From positions 1-64,000 of the forward strand of contig NZ_QVMT01000009.1 of the NCBI RefSeq assembly GCF_003418935.1: a stretch of 64,000 bases of DNA. Reading direction: 5' to 3'. Positions 52,547 through 60,584 of this stretch are shown in pieces. This stretch comes from Emticicia sp. C21. Lineage in GTDB: Bacteria; Bacteroidota; Bacteroidia; Cytophagales; Spirosomataceae. The notes under the pieces were generated by a model that was not told the origin of the DNA, did not search any database, and saw nothing but the letters and a program-made list of their open reading frames with translations. Position 1 is the first letter of the stretch. Each line of letters begins with the position of its first letter. Both the position numbers and the translations under genes were made by a program.

Positions 52547-53911
52547 ATGAAAAAAGGACTATTCTTAATTGGCTTCATCATCATTTCATTTAACATTTCA
52601 GCACAGAAGATTATTAACCGGGACCCGCAAATCGAAGCGCTTGTAAGTCAGGTTTCAAGTGATACTCTCAGGGCTTATATTGACAAGTTGGTTAGTTTCG
52701 GTACAAGAAGTACACTCTCTACCACTACTGATAGCAAGCGTGGTATTGGAGCAGCCAGAAAATGGGTTTTGAGCAAATTTCAGGAATTTGCCAAGCATTC
52801 AGAAGGTAGAATGACAGCCTATCTGGACACCTGGACTCTACAACCAGATGGTAAAAGAGTTGATAAACCTATTGAAATTGCCAATGTGATGGCCACATTA
52901 AAAGGCACTGATCCTAATGATAATCGCGTATTTCTGGTTAGTGGGCATATTGATAGTCGGGTAACTGATGTAATGAACAGAGAGTCTGATGCTCCCGGTG
53001 CTAATGATGATGGTAGTGGTACAGTAGCAGTAATAGAGTTAGCCAGAATTATGTCAAAGTCTAAATTTCCGGCTACTATTATTTTTGCAACCGTAAGTGG
53101 AGAAGAACAAGGCCTTCTAGGTGCGAATCATCTCGCAGAGAAAGCAGTATCAGAAAACTGGAATCTGGAAGGTATATTGAATAATGATATTATGGGTTCA
53201 AACCACAGTAATGAAACAAATATCATTGATAACACACGTTTAAGAGTATTCAGCGAAGGACTACCAGCCTTTGAAATGGACAAAAAAGTAGGGGCTATTA
53301 GGCAATATGGGGTTGAAAATGATGGAAAAGCCCGTCAATTAGCCCGCTATTTGAAAGAAACAGGCGAACGCTATGTTGACAATCTCGAAGTAGTAATGAT
53401 TTATAGAAATGACCGTTTCTTACGGGGTGGCGACCATACGCCATTCGTGAATAAAGGGTTTGCAGCTGTTCGTATTTCTGAAATGAATGAGAATTTTTTG
53501 CACCAACACCAGGATTTACGTATAGAAAAAGGAATTGAGTATGGCGATTATGCCAAGCATATGGATTTTGAATATCTTCGTAAAAATACTGGTGTAAATC
53601 TGGCTACACTTGCTAATCTGGCAAAATCTCCATCTATGCCTGAAGATGTGATTCTCGATGTGAGTGGTTTAGGTAATTCAACCAGTCTTCGTTGGAAAAC
53701 CTCAAAAGCCGGAAAAGTAAAAGGTTATTATGTTTTGATGCGCGAAACCGCCATGCCTTACTGGCAAAAGAAGTTTTTTACGACTGATGTAAAAATTACT
53801 TTACCCTATTCAAAAGATAACTATTTCTTCGCTGTGCAATCTGTGAGTGAAGATGGTAATGAAAGCTTACCGGTATTACCGAGAGTAGGTTTAAGAAATG
53901 CTGGAGAATAA
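52547..53911 (+). CDS. M28-family metallopeptidase, exported
   Basis: A 454-residue aminopeptidase-like protein starting at ATG 52547. A signal peptide ends near NISAQ (about 19). The di-zinc site of peptidase M28 is visible: SGHIDSR (first His), GANDDGSGTVAVIELARIM (bridging Asp), SGEEQGLLGA (catalytic Glu-Glu), NNDIMG (Asp) and GGDHTPF (late His). The last 80 residues look like a fibronectin type III module. It probably trims peptides in the periplasm or outside the cell. Confidence 0.93.
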   Translation: MKKGLFLIGFIIISFNISAQKIINRDPQIEALVSQVSSDTLRAYIDKLVSFGTRSTLSTTTDSKRGIGAARKWVLSKFQEFAKHSEGRMTAYLDTWTLQPDGKRVDKPIEIANVMATLKGTDPNDNRVFLVSGHIDSRVTDVMNRESDAPGANDDGSGTVAVIELARIMSKSKFPATIIFATVSGEEQGLLGANHLAEKAVSENWNLEGILNNDIMGSNHSNETNIIDNTRLRVFSEGLPAFEMDKKVGAIRQYGVENDGKARQLARYLKETGERYVDNLEVVMIYRNDRFLRGGDHTPFVNKGFAAVRISEMNENFLHQHQDLRIEKGIEYGDYAKHMDFEYLRKNTGVNLATLANLAKSPSMPEDVILDVSGLGNSTSLRWKTSKAGKVKGYYVLMRETAMPYWQKKFFTTDVKITLPYSKDNYFFAVQSVSEDGNESLPVLPRVGLRNAGE

Positions 53912-54002
53912 TAAGTAGTTTAAATTAGTATTGAATTAAAATTGCAATAGACTTCCAACGTTATTCTGAAAAACAGAATCACTATCAAAAAAAACCAGAA
54001 AT

Positions 54003-54416
54003 ATGAAACTACTTTTTGTTGCACTAAGTCTTGCTTTTATTCTTGATACTTGTGATTCTAAAGTTATTGAACCCAAAGAACTAATAGGTAAATGGAATCC
54101 GGCCTATAAGGTTCAAAATAAAAACCCGGATGGTACATGGGGGGCATGGTCAACCATTAATACTTTTGTGGCATTGCCTCAGATGGAGTTCACTTCCAAC
54201 GGAGATTTTTTAAGAGATGGAAAACCCGGTGCGGATTGTTGCTCTGCCGGCAATAAATTCACTGTGGCGAATAATGTTATTACATTTTCAGATTTAAAGT
54301 CTTGTCCTCAAGTAAAATGTATGGATTGCTCTAAGTGGACCATCAATCAGCTAGATTCTGACACTTTAGTTATTGAAGTTTGTGATTCAAGAAGCAAATA
54401 TTCGAGAGGGAAATAA
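54003..54416 (+). CDS. Cys-rich lipocalin-like lipoprotein, paralogue 1
   Basis: A 137-residue lipoprotein with lipobox LDTC (Cys17). The mature domain begins ELIGKWNPAY, like lipocalin-type small lipoproteins. It keeps the cysteine set shared by its two neighbours: an adjacent Cys-Cys pair (GADCCSAG), CPQVKCMDC and a final Cys in IEVCDSR, six in all, suggesting three disulfides. Ligand and role unknown. First of three tandem paralogues; its own terminator follows at 54457. Confidence 0.82.
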   Translation: MKLLFVALSLAFILDTCDSKVIEPKELIGKWNPAYKVQNKNPDGTWGAWSTINTFVALPQMEFTSNGDFLRDGKPGADCCSAGNKFTVANNVITFSDLKSCPQVKCMDCSKWTINQLDSDTLVIEVCDSRSKYSRGK

Positions 54417-54456
54417 TAGTAGAATAAAGAAATAATATTTTAGATTATAGTCGAGG

Positions 54457-54492
54457 AATGGGTGTGGTATAAATCCTGCACTCATTTTTTTT
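54457..54492 (+). terminator. Terminator after lipoprotein paralogue 1
   Basis: AATGGGTG (54457-54464) pairs with CACTCATT (54479-54486) through one G-U, with a small GG/CC inner pair, followed by TTTTTT. Confidence 0.7.
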
Positions 54493-54559
54493 GATGCTAT
54501 AAAACCATCCATTCCAACTTTATTCTTAAAAAAGGTATCATTACCAAAAAAACTAAACT

Positions 54560-54973
54560 ATGAAAACTCTTTTTATCTTCCTTTGTCTGATAATCGCCTT
54601 AAGCAGATGTGATTCTGATTCAATCTCACCTGTTAAGCTGTTTGGCAAGTGGAATCCAACCTATCAGAGGCAAATTAAGAATGATAATGGTTCATGGAAA
54701 CCATGGACCATGATAAATACGCTTGAAGCAATCCCTCAATTGGAGTTTACTGCCGAAGGCAAGTTCTTAACAGATGCCTTGCCATCAAAAGATTGTTGTT
54801 ATCCAATGGGTAATTATAGCCTTTCAAGAAATGTTATTACGTTTGAAGCCCAAATAATATGTCCTAATGGATTATGTGTGGACTGCAAAAAATGGATAAT
54901 TAATAGTCTGGATTCAGATACACTGATTGTTGAATCATGTACTTCAAGAAACAAGTATGTAAGAGTCAAATAG
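54560..54973 (+). CDS. Cys-rich lipocalin-like lipoprotein, paralogue 2
   Basis: A 137-residue lipoprotein with lipobox LSRC (about Cys17). It shares KLFGKWNPTYQ, the Cys-Cys pair (SKDCCYPMG), CPNGLCVDCKKW and VESCTSRNKY with its neighbours, but diverges in the central strands. A terminator separates it from paralogue 1, so it probably has its own promoter. Paralogue 3 starts 50 bp downstream. Confidence 0.82.
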   Translation: MKTLFIFLCLIIALSRCDSDSISPVKLFGKWNPTYQRQIKNDNGSWKPWTMINTLEAIPQLEFTAEGKFLTDALPSKDCCYPMGNYSLSRNVITFEAQIICPNGLCVDCKKWIINSLDSDTLIVESCTSRNKYVRVK

Positions 54974-55023
54974 AATAATTAAATCTGGATATTCCCTTAA
55001 AAAGACCACATTGAAAAAAAAAT

Positions 55024-55434
55024 ATGAAAAGACTATTAGCAACGTTTGCCACTGTAATTTCAGTTTTTGCCTGCAAATCAGATGTTATTGTTCCCGAAAA
55101 ACTGATTGGAAAATGGTTTCATACAAATCAGGTACAATACAGAACCGCTGATGGTTGGGGGCCTTGGAATACGTTTGTCAATATAACTGCCATCCCTCCT
55201 ATAGAATTTACTGCCAAAGGGAATTATTTAAGAGATGGAAAACCAGGAGCTGAGTGCTGTACTGCAGGTAATAAATTTACAGTTTTGAATAATGTAATTA
55301 AATTCTCAGATGTGCTGGATTGCCCCCAGATGAGTTGCATGCCTTGTAGAGAATGGTCTGTACTTAGATTAGATACGGATTCACTGGTTGTTGAATCATG
55401 TGGATTAAGAATTAAGTATGCTAGAATTAAATAG
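55024..55434 (+). CDS. Cys-rich lipocalin-like lipoprotein, paralogue 3
   Basis: A 136-residue lipoprotein with lipobox VFAC (Cys17). It has KLIGKWFHTNQ, GAECCTAG, CPQMSCMPCREW and VESCGLRIKY, so all six cysteines of the group are kept. It looks closer to paralogue 1 in the central NKFTVxNNVI segment than to paralogue 2. The convergent amt terminator hairpin lies 80 bp downstream and could serve both. Confidence 0.82.
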   Translation: MKRLLATFATVISVFACKSDVIVPEKLIGKWFHTNQVQYRTADGWGPWNTFVNITAIPPIEFTAKGNYLRDGKPGAECCTAGNKFTVLNNVIKFSDVLDCPQMSCMPCREWSVLRLDTDSLVVESCGLRIKYARIK

Positions 55435-55514
55435 ACCTTCAATCGCAATTTGAGTCTATCGTCTTCCTATAAATTCTTCTAATCTGATTATCAAATATTC
55501 AGTTTTAACAAAAG

Positions 55515-55543
55515 AAAATGCCCACTAAAGTAGCGGGCATTTT
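55515..55543 (-). terminator. Terminator of amt
   Basis: On the minus strand AAAATGCCCGCTA and TAGTGGGCATTTT (arms 55543-55531 and 55527-55515) form 13 bp with one G-U and a 3-nt loop, then TCTTTTG. On the plus strand one C/A mismatch weakens it. Confidence 0.8.
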
Positions 55544-55624
55544 AACTTATGGAGTACAACAAAACCACAATAAAAGTACGGTTTAACCCGCAATTGTGAT
55601 TTTGTTATAAAGTAACAATATCGT

Positions 55625-56968
55625 TTATGCTAATTCTGGTACGCCAGCCTCAACCAAAGACTCATCGTGTTGGCTTACATCAAGACCTGATTTTTCATCA
55701 GAATCAGAAACACGTAGCGGTAGAATTAAATCAGTAACTTTCAAAAGAACAAATGACATAGCAAATGCGAATACCGAAACAACAACCAGAGCAATCATAT
55801 GGTTCACAAATAATTTTGATGCACCAAAGAATAAGCCTTCATCAACTACCGCACCATTAACGCCTTTACTTGCAAAAATACCTGTCATAATCATACCTAC
55901 CATACCACCTACCCCATGGCAAGGGAATACATCTAGTGTATCATCTAAAGCCGTTTTAGTTTTTAAGTGTGCTAAGTAGTTAGAAATAAGAGAGGCAATT
56001 GAACCAATAAATATTGAATGAGGGATAGTTACGAAACCTGCAGCAGGCGTTATAGCCACTAGACCAACTACTACACCGATACAGAAACCTAGTGCTGAAA
56101 CTTTTTTGCCACGAGCAGCATCAAATAATACCCAAGCCAAACCAGCCGCCGCAGCAGCAGTATTAGTTGTAGCGAAAGCTGAAGCAGCTAATGTACCAGC
56201 GCTCAATGCAGAACCTGCGTTGAAACCAAACCAACCGAACCAAAGTAAACCAGTACCCAATAATACATAAGGAATATTTGCCGGAGGAAGGAAGCTTCCA
56301 TCAACGTGTGCACGACGACGTTTCAGGTAGATTGCACCTGCTAAAGCAGCCCAACCAGCTGACATATGTACCACAGTACCACCAGCGAAGTCAAGTACAC
56401 CTAATTTGAACAAGAAACCTTCAGGATGCCATGTCCAGTGCGCCAGAGGAGCATAGATGAACAAGCTGAAAAGGATAATAAACAATACGTATGACTTAAA
56501 GTTGATACGTTCTGCTAATGAACCTGTTACAAGAGCAGGGGTGATAACTGCGAATTTCAATTGGAAGAAAGCAAAAACAACCAAAGGAATAGTTGGTGCC
56601 AGCGACCATGGTTTGCTTTCTAAAACTCCTTTGAACATAAAGAATGTAGAAGGATCTCCTACGAAACCACCAATAGAGTCTCCAAATGCTAAGCTAAAGC
56701 CGACTGTAACCCAAAGAATTGAGATTACACCCATCGCAATAAAGCTTTGCAACATAGTTGAGATGACGTTTTTGGTGTTCACCATACCGCCGTAGAAATA
56801 AGCTAGTCCAGGTGTCATGATTAAAACCAATGCAGTACTGACAAGCATCCAGGCTGTATCTGCTCCATTAATACCATCTGTAACAATTGTTGATGGCACA
56901 GCAGGCATAAACACTCCTGCGATTGCTATGGCAAGCAAAATAATCAGAGGAAGAGGATTTTTACGCAT
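55625..56968 (-). CDS. amt: Ammonium transporter
   Basis: A 447-residue Amt/Rh-family inner-membrane channel with eleven predicted helices. Seen: DTAWMLVSTALVLIMTPGLAYFYGG near 38-62 (family signature), the twin-histidine pore (first His in GGTVVHMSAG, second in FPCHGVGGMVGMIMTG), and FGWFGFNAGS. A hydrophilic tail follows. It lies 73 bp downstream of a porin gene on the same strand, a common Bacteroidota pairing for ammonium uptake. No PII (GlnK) gene is next to it. Confidence 0.96.
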   Translation of the reverse strand: MRKNPLPLIILLAIAIAGVFMPAVPSTIVTDGINGADTAWMLVSTALVLIMTPGLAYFYGGMVNTKNVISTMLQSFIAMGVISILWVTVGFSLAFGDSIGGFVGDPSTFFMFKGVLESKPWSLAPTIPLVVFAFFQLKFAVITPALVTGSLAERINFKSYVLFIILFSLFIYAPLAHWTWHPEGFLFKLGVLDFAGGTVVHMSAGWAALAGAIYLKRRRAHVDGSFLPPANIPYVLLGTGLLWFGWFGFNAGSALSAGTLAASAFATTNTAAAAAGLAWVLFDAARGKKVSALGFCIGVVVGLVAITPAAGFVTIPHSIFIGSIASLISNYLAHLKTKTALDDTLDVFPCHGVGGMVGMIMTGIFASKGVNGAVVDEGLFFGASKLFVNHMIALVVVSVFAFAMSFVLLKVTDLILPLRVSDSDEKSGLDVSQHDESLVEAGVPELA

Positions 56969-57041
56969 AATGTGTTTGGGGTTTAAGTGTTGTACAAAAA
57001 ATTAATGTAAATGTTTAGTTTAGGTTTATTGACGAAGTATA

Positions 57042-58166
57042 TTAGAATTTGAAGATTAGCGCTGCACCAATTGTTGACTGAGAACTTTTAGTGAATTTGC
57101 CATCGCTATCCTGGAATTGCTCACCATCTGCACCGATTCCTTTAGCGTAGCTATCAAGACGGAACTCAGGTTTGAACAATAGGTTTTCAGAGATTGTAAC
57201 GTTTGATGTTAAAGTGAATGAGTTTACTGAAGTACCGCCGTCAGGTCTTGATGGATTTTTCAAACCGCGGATACCGCTTGTATTATCGAAGTATTCGTAA
57301 CGTGCTCCTAAACCGAATTTATCAGTAAAGGCAACTTGCGCATACAACGCAGCACCACCCCATGATTTTTTATCTTGTGTACCATAAGCAGCATTCACAC
57401 CTAATAAGAATTTCTCAGTGATCTGGTATGATGTTGTTAAATCAATGATTGAGTAGTATGATTTTTCAGTTACACCTTCATCACTTCCTAACCAGTTTAA
57501 ATAAACATTCCAACCTTCAACAGGTGAAACGTAAAACTGAGCCATTACTCCTAATTTATCATTATTATCATCTTTAGTATCAATACCATTAACAAGACCT
57601 GCTGTTAACGAAGCTTTGCTTGAAAGCGCGACTGTAGCTTTTAAACCAGTATGATAGAATGGACCGTTACCAAAAAGGTTTGACAACGAGTAGTTGTAAT
57701 TTACCGGGGCATCAATTACTTCATAACCGATATGAGTACCGAACTGACCAGCTGTTAATGAGAATTTGTCTGATGCTTTCCAGGTAATGTAAGCTTGTTT
57801 AATTGCTAAGGCTGTACTGGTTGCTCCTGTAACCGGGCTGATAATATTACCATAGTTTCCAAGGTCAGCGTGGTTACCGAATACTAGATCAATTACTCCA
57901 TCCACTTTATCAGTCGAGTATGTCAATTTCGTTTGCGCAAGACCTAATTGGAACTGACCAGGTTTTTGGTCGAAGATGCGCTCGAAACCTGAAACTCCTA
58001 AATTTGATCTTGATGCAGGGTTATTTAAGTTGCCGAAAAAATAAGTATCAACGTAGCCTGAAAATGTAAGTGGGTTCTTTTTCTCTTCTGTGGTTGTTGT
58101 ACTTTCTTGTGCTTGAGTCGCTGCAATTGAAAACAACGATAATACTGTAAAAATCAATTTTTTCAT
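57042..58166 (-). CDS. Outer-membrane beta-barrel porin (OmpL-like, BBP2 type)
   Basis: A 374-residue protein started at ATG 58166, which gives a typical signal peptide ending at AATQAQ; the longer reading adds 26 unlikely residues. The mature part alternates polar and aromatic strands throughout, opens with NPLTFSGYVDTYFFGNLN and ends in an aromatic (LIFKF), as beta-barrels do. It resembles putative beta-barrel porin-2 proteins. Pairing with amt suggests passage of ammonium or small nitrogen compounds across the outer membrane. Confidence 0.85.
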   Translation of the reverse strand: MKKLIFTVLSLFSIAATQAQESTTTTEEKKNPLTFSGYVDTYFFGNLNNPASRSNLGVSGFERIFDQKPGQFQLGLAQTKLTYSTDKVDGVIDLVFGNHADLGNYGNIISPVTGATSTALAIKQAYITWKASDKFSLTAGQFGTHIGYEVIDAPVNYNYSLSNLFGNGPFYHTGLKATVALSSKASLTAGLVNGIDTKDDNNDKLGVMAQFYVSPVEGWNVYLNWLGSDEGVTEKSYYSIIDLTTSYQITEKFLLGVNAAYGTQDKKSWGGAALYAQVAFTDKFGLGARYEYFDNTSGIRGLKNPSRPDGGTSVNSFTLTSNVTISENLLFKPEFRLDSYAKGIGADGEQFQDSDGKFTKSSQSTIGAALIFKF

Positions 58167-58440
58167 AATAATCTTTGGTTTAAGTGGCGATTTCTTTAAA
58201 GCAGATTTCATTACAAATGTTCGGTAAAAATATTTTAATTCCAAATTTTACGTTCAAAAAAAATAATAATTTCTTAAAAAAAATATTTTTTAGTCATTTA
58301 TAGCTATTATAAAATATAAAATATTAGAAAAATACAATAAATATTGAAAACAAAGATTATACTGATTTTTCATCAATATTCAGTATATTATTCCGAAGTG
58401 CAATTATTTCTTAAATATGTACAATTGTAAGATAGAAGTA
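58167..58440. other. AT-rich leader and promoter region of the porin/amt unit
   Basis: Extremely AT-rich DNA with no gene. It contains an inverted repeat ATACTGA (58359-58365) and TCAGTAT (58380-58386), a possible operator. I see no exact TAnnTTTG on the minus strand, so an activated promoter is possible. Confidence 0.45.
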
Positions 58441-58472
58441 AAAAAAATGCCTGCCCGATTTCTCGGACAGGC
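58441..58472 (-). terminator. Terminator of ferredoxin copy 1
   Basis: On the minus strand GCCTGTCCGA and TCGGGCAGGC form a 10-bp stem (one G-U) closed by a GAAA tetraloop, followed by ATTTTTTTT. Confidence 0.92.
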
Positions 58473-58511
58473 TTCTAATATTGGTAACGAAATACAAATC
58501 AATTCTAAATA

Positions 58512-58862
58512 TTATACTTCAGCATGAAGCCAAGATTTTTTAGCAGCAAGTATATCATCATCTTCGATATTATCTGGATCAGGCACACAACAATCAACCG
58601 GGCAAACTGCTGCACATTGTGGTTCTTCATGAAAACCATGACATTCTGTACACTTATCTGTTACTATATAATAAAATTCGTCTGATATCGGTGACATTGG
58701 GTCTTTACCTCCAATAATCGAGCCGTCGCCTAATTCAACTTCCGTCAATTTTGTTCCTCCTCCCCATGTCCATTCTACTCCACCTTCATAAATTGCCGTG
58801 TTTGGGCACTCGGGTTCGCATGCAGCACAATTGATACATTCGTCTGTAATCACTATTGCCAT
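58512..58862 (-). CDS. 4Fe-4S dicluster ferredoxin, copy 1
   Basis: A 116-residue ferredoxin with two cluster-binding regions: [13 protein letters not shown] near 10-22 and, after an insert containing [35 protein letters not shown]. It is a soluble electron carrier. It differs from copy 2 at only six positions, including Ala13 in place of Gly within the first cluster loop. Its -7 element (TATATTCG) is one base off the consensus seen in copy 2. The duplicated unit includes promoter and terminator. Confidence 0.95.
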   Translation of the reverse strand: MAIVITDECINCAACEPECPNTAIYEGGVEWTWGGGTKLTEVELGDGSIIGGKDPMSPISDEFYYIVTDKCTECHGFHEEPQCAAVCPVDCCVPDPDNIEDDDILAAKKSWLHAEV

Positions 58863-58898
58863 ACTTTCTCTGTTTATTTAGTAGTTTTAAATAATTTA

Positions 58899-58906
58899 CG
58901 AATATA
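58899..58906 (-). promoter_or_regulatory. Degenerate -7 element of ferredoxin copy 1
   Basis: TATATTCG on the minus strand, aligned with TATATTTG of copy 2 in otherwise similar upstream DNA. One base departs from TAnnTTTG. Confidence 0.4.
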
Positions 58907-59024
58907 CAGCTTCAAGGCTTCATATTTAAACGATTTTAAATTATGCTCCATTACCTTTTGGAATAGTTAAATTTGAAGACTTACTACTCTCAAAACAAAC
59001 TGTATAAAATTTCCAGAAACAAGA

Positions 59025-59060
59025 CAAAAAAAGTGCCTGCATGATTTCTCATGCAGGCAC
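59025..59060 (-). terminator. Terminator of ferredoxin copy 2
   Basis: On the minus strand GTGCCTGCATGA and TCATGCAGGCAC form a perfect 12-bp stem with a GAAA tetraloop, followed by TTTTTTTG. Confidence 0.95.
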
Positions 59061-59097
59061 CGAATATGGAGAGCCAAATTTATATCAATATTAAATA

Positions 59098-59448
59098 TTA
59101 TGCTTCAGCATGAAGCCAAGATTTTTTAGCCGCAAGCGTATCATCGTCTTCAACGTTATCAGGATCAGGGACACAACAGTCAACCGGGCAAACGGCTGCG
59201 CATTGTGGTTCTTCGTGAAAACCATGACATTCGGTACACTTATCTGTAACTATATAATAAAATTCATCAGAAACAGGCGACATCGGGTCTTTACCACCGA
59301 TAATCGAACCATCTCCTAATTCAACTTCTGTCAATTTTGTTCCTCCACCCCATGTCCATTCTACTCCACCTTCATAAATCGCCGTGTTTGGGCATTCAGG
59401 CTCGCATGCACCACAATTGATACATTCGTCTGTAATCATTATCGCCAT
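59098..59448 (-). CDS. 4Fe-4S dicluster ferredoxin, copy 2
   Basis: A 116-residue ferredoxin with cluster motifs [13 protein letters not shown] and [22 protein letters not shown]. It is nearly identical to copy 1, pointing to a fairly recent tandem duplication of about 590 bp. It is divergent from the acyl-CoA reductase gene over 115 bp. From memory, a ferredoxin of this type beside such a reductase recurs in Bacteroidota, so it may be the reductase's electron partner. Confidence 0.95.
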   Translation of the reverse strand: MAIMITDECINCGACEPECPNTAIYEGGVEWTWGGGTKLTEVELGDGSIIGGKDPMSPVSDEFYYIVTDKCTECHGFHEEPQCAAVCPVDCCVPDPDNVEDDDTLAAKKSWLHAEA

Positions 59449-59485
59449 ACTCTCTCTATATTTTTAGTAGTTTTCAAATAATCAA

Positions 59486-59493
59486 CAAATATA
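59486..59493 (-). promoter_or_regulatory. Promoter -7 element of ferredoxin copy 2
   Basis: TATATTTG on the minus strand, 37 bp before the start codon, matches TAnnTTTG. Confidence 0.5.
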
Positions 59494-59518
59494 CGGCTTC
59501 AAAGTTTCAATTTAGTCG

Positions 59519-59526
59519 TATTTTTG
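59519..59526 (+). promoter_or_regulatory. Promoter -7 element of the acyl-CoA reductase gene
   Basis: TATTTTTG matches TAnnTTTG, 37 bp before the ATG. It is nearly back to back with the ferredoxin element, so both promoters share one 115-bp spacer. Confidence 0.45.
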
Positions 59527-59563
59527 TAGGTTTTTAAGATACAAATCATTTTTTCTAAAAATA

Positions 59564-60583
59564 ATGCAATTAAAAGACCTTATACTTACATTTTCACAAT
59601 TAGGGGATTTCATACTTGATGAAAATAACGCTGAACTGATTAAACAATGGTCTTATGCCACCCGCAATGAAAATGCCTGGTTTACAGAAGATAACGTAAA
59701 ATTAGCCCTGAATAATACAGCTAAATATTATCTCAATAAAGAACAATTAGAAAACTTTGTTGTCGCTAACCATATTGAAACAAATATTAGTCCAAAAAAA
59801 GTGGGGATTGTAATGGCAGGAAATATTCCTGTTGTAGGATTTCATGACTTGCTATGTGTGGTTTTGAGTGGAAATATCGCTATGGTTAAGTTAAGCTCAA
59901 GTGATTCTATTCTGATGCGTTTTCTCATTCATAAAATATTTGAGATTAATCCTGAGCTTAAAGAATTGATCCGAGTGGTAGATAAACTGAATGCAGCCGA
60001 AGCGATGATTGCTACCGGAAGCGATAATACAGCTAAACATTTTGAGTACTATTTTTCTAAAATACCACATATTATTCGCAAGAACCGAACTTCAGTCGCT
60101 ATTCTGACAGGTGCAGAGTCGAGAACGCATTTAGCTAATCTGGGCAATGATATTTTTCAATACTTTGGACTCGGTTGCAGAAATGTTTCGAAAATGTTTG
60201 TCCCAAAGGGTTATACATTTGATAAATTCTACGAATCTATAGAGTACTGGAGTACTATCAGCATTCACCATAAGTATAATAACAACTACGACTATAATAA
60301 GTCGGTATTACTCGTAAACAAAACACCACATTTTGATAATGGCTTTTTATTATTAAAGGAAGATACTGCTTTGGTGTCAGCTATTTCGGTTTGTCATTTT
60401 GAATATTATGAGAGTGAAAACCATTTGAAGGAGTTAATTTCAAACCATCAGGAAAAGATTCAGTGTATTGTATCTAAAGAAAGGACTTTTAAGAATAGTT
60501 TTGATTTCGGAGAAGCACAATCACCACATTTAAATGATTTTGCAGATGGAGTGAATACGATTGAATTCCTGAAAAATATCTGA
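59564..60583 (+). CDS. Acyl-CoA reductase (LuxC-like)
   Basis: A 339-residue member of the LuxC/aldehyde dehydrogenase-like family that reduces acyl-CoA to aldehyde. Seen: VGIVMAGNIPVVGFHDLLCV (cofactor loop), VKLSSSDSILMRFL, RKNRTSVAILTG, and GLGCRNVSKMFVP with the presumed catalytic Cys205. The C-terminus has the FGEAQSPHLNDFADGVNT block. It is shorter than classic LuxC. No LuxE or luciferase gene is present, so bioluminescence is not implied. The stop lies 1 bp from the convergent VWA gene stop. Confidence 0.9.
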   Translation: MQLKDLILTFSQLGDFILDENNAELIKQWSYATRNENAWFTEDNVKLALNNTAKYYLNKEQLENFVVANHIETNISPKKVGIVMAGNIPVVGFHDLLCVVLSGNIAMVKLSSSDSILMRFLIHKIFEINPELKELIRVVDKLNAAEAMIATGSDNTAKHFEYYFSKIPHIIRKNRTSVAILTGAESRTHLANLGNDIFQYFGLGCRNVSKMFVPKGYTFDKFYESIEYWSTISIHHKYNNNYDYNKSVLLVNKTPHFDNGFLLLKEDTALVSAISVCHFEYYESENHLKELISNHQEKIQCIVSKERTFKNSFDFGEAQSPHLNDFADGVNTIEFLKNI

Positions 60584-60584
60584 T

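Noticed and set aside
58167-58244. 26-residue N-terminal extension of the porin
   Set aside because: It would place a Lys-rich stretch before a clear signal peptide; ATG 58166 is standard.
59564-60583. Bioluminescence gene
   Set aside because: Although LuxC-like, there is no luciferase, LuxD or LuxE; such reductases occur widely in non-luminous Bacteroidota.
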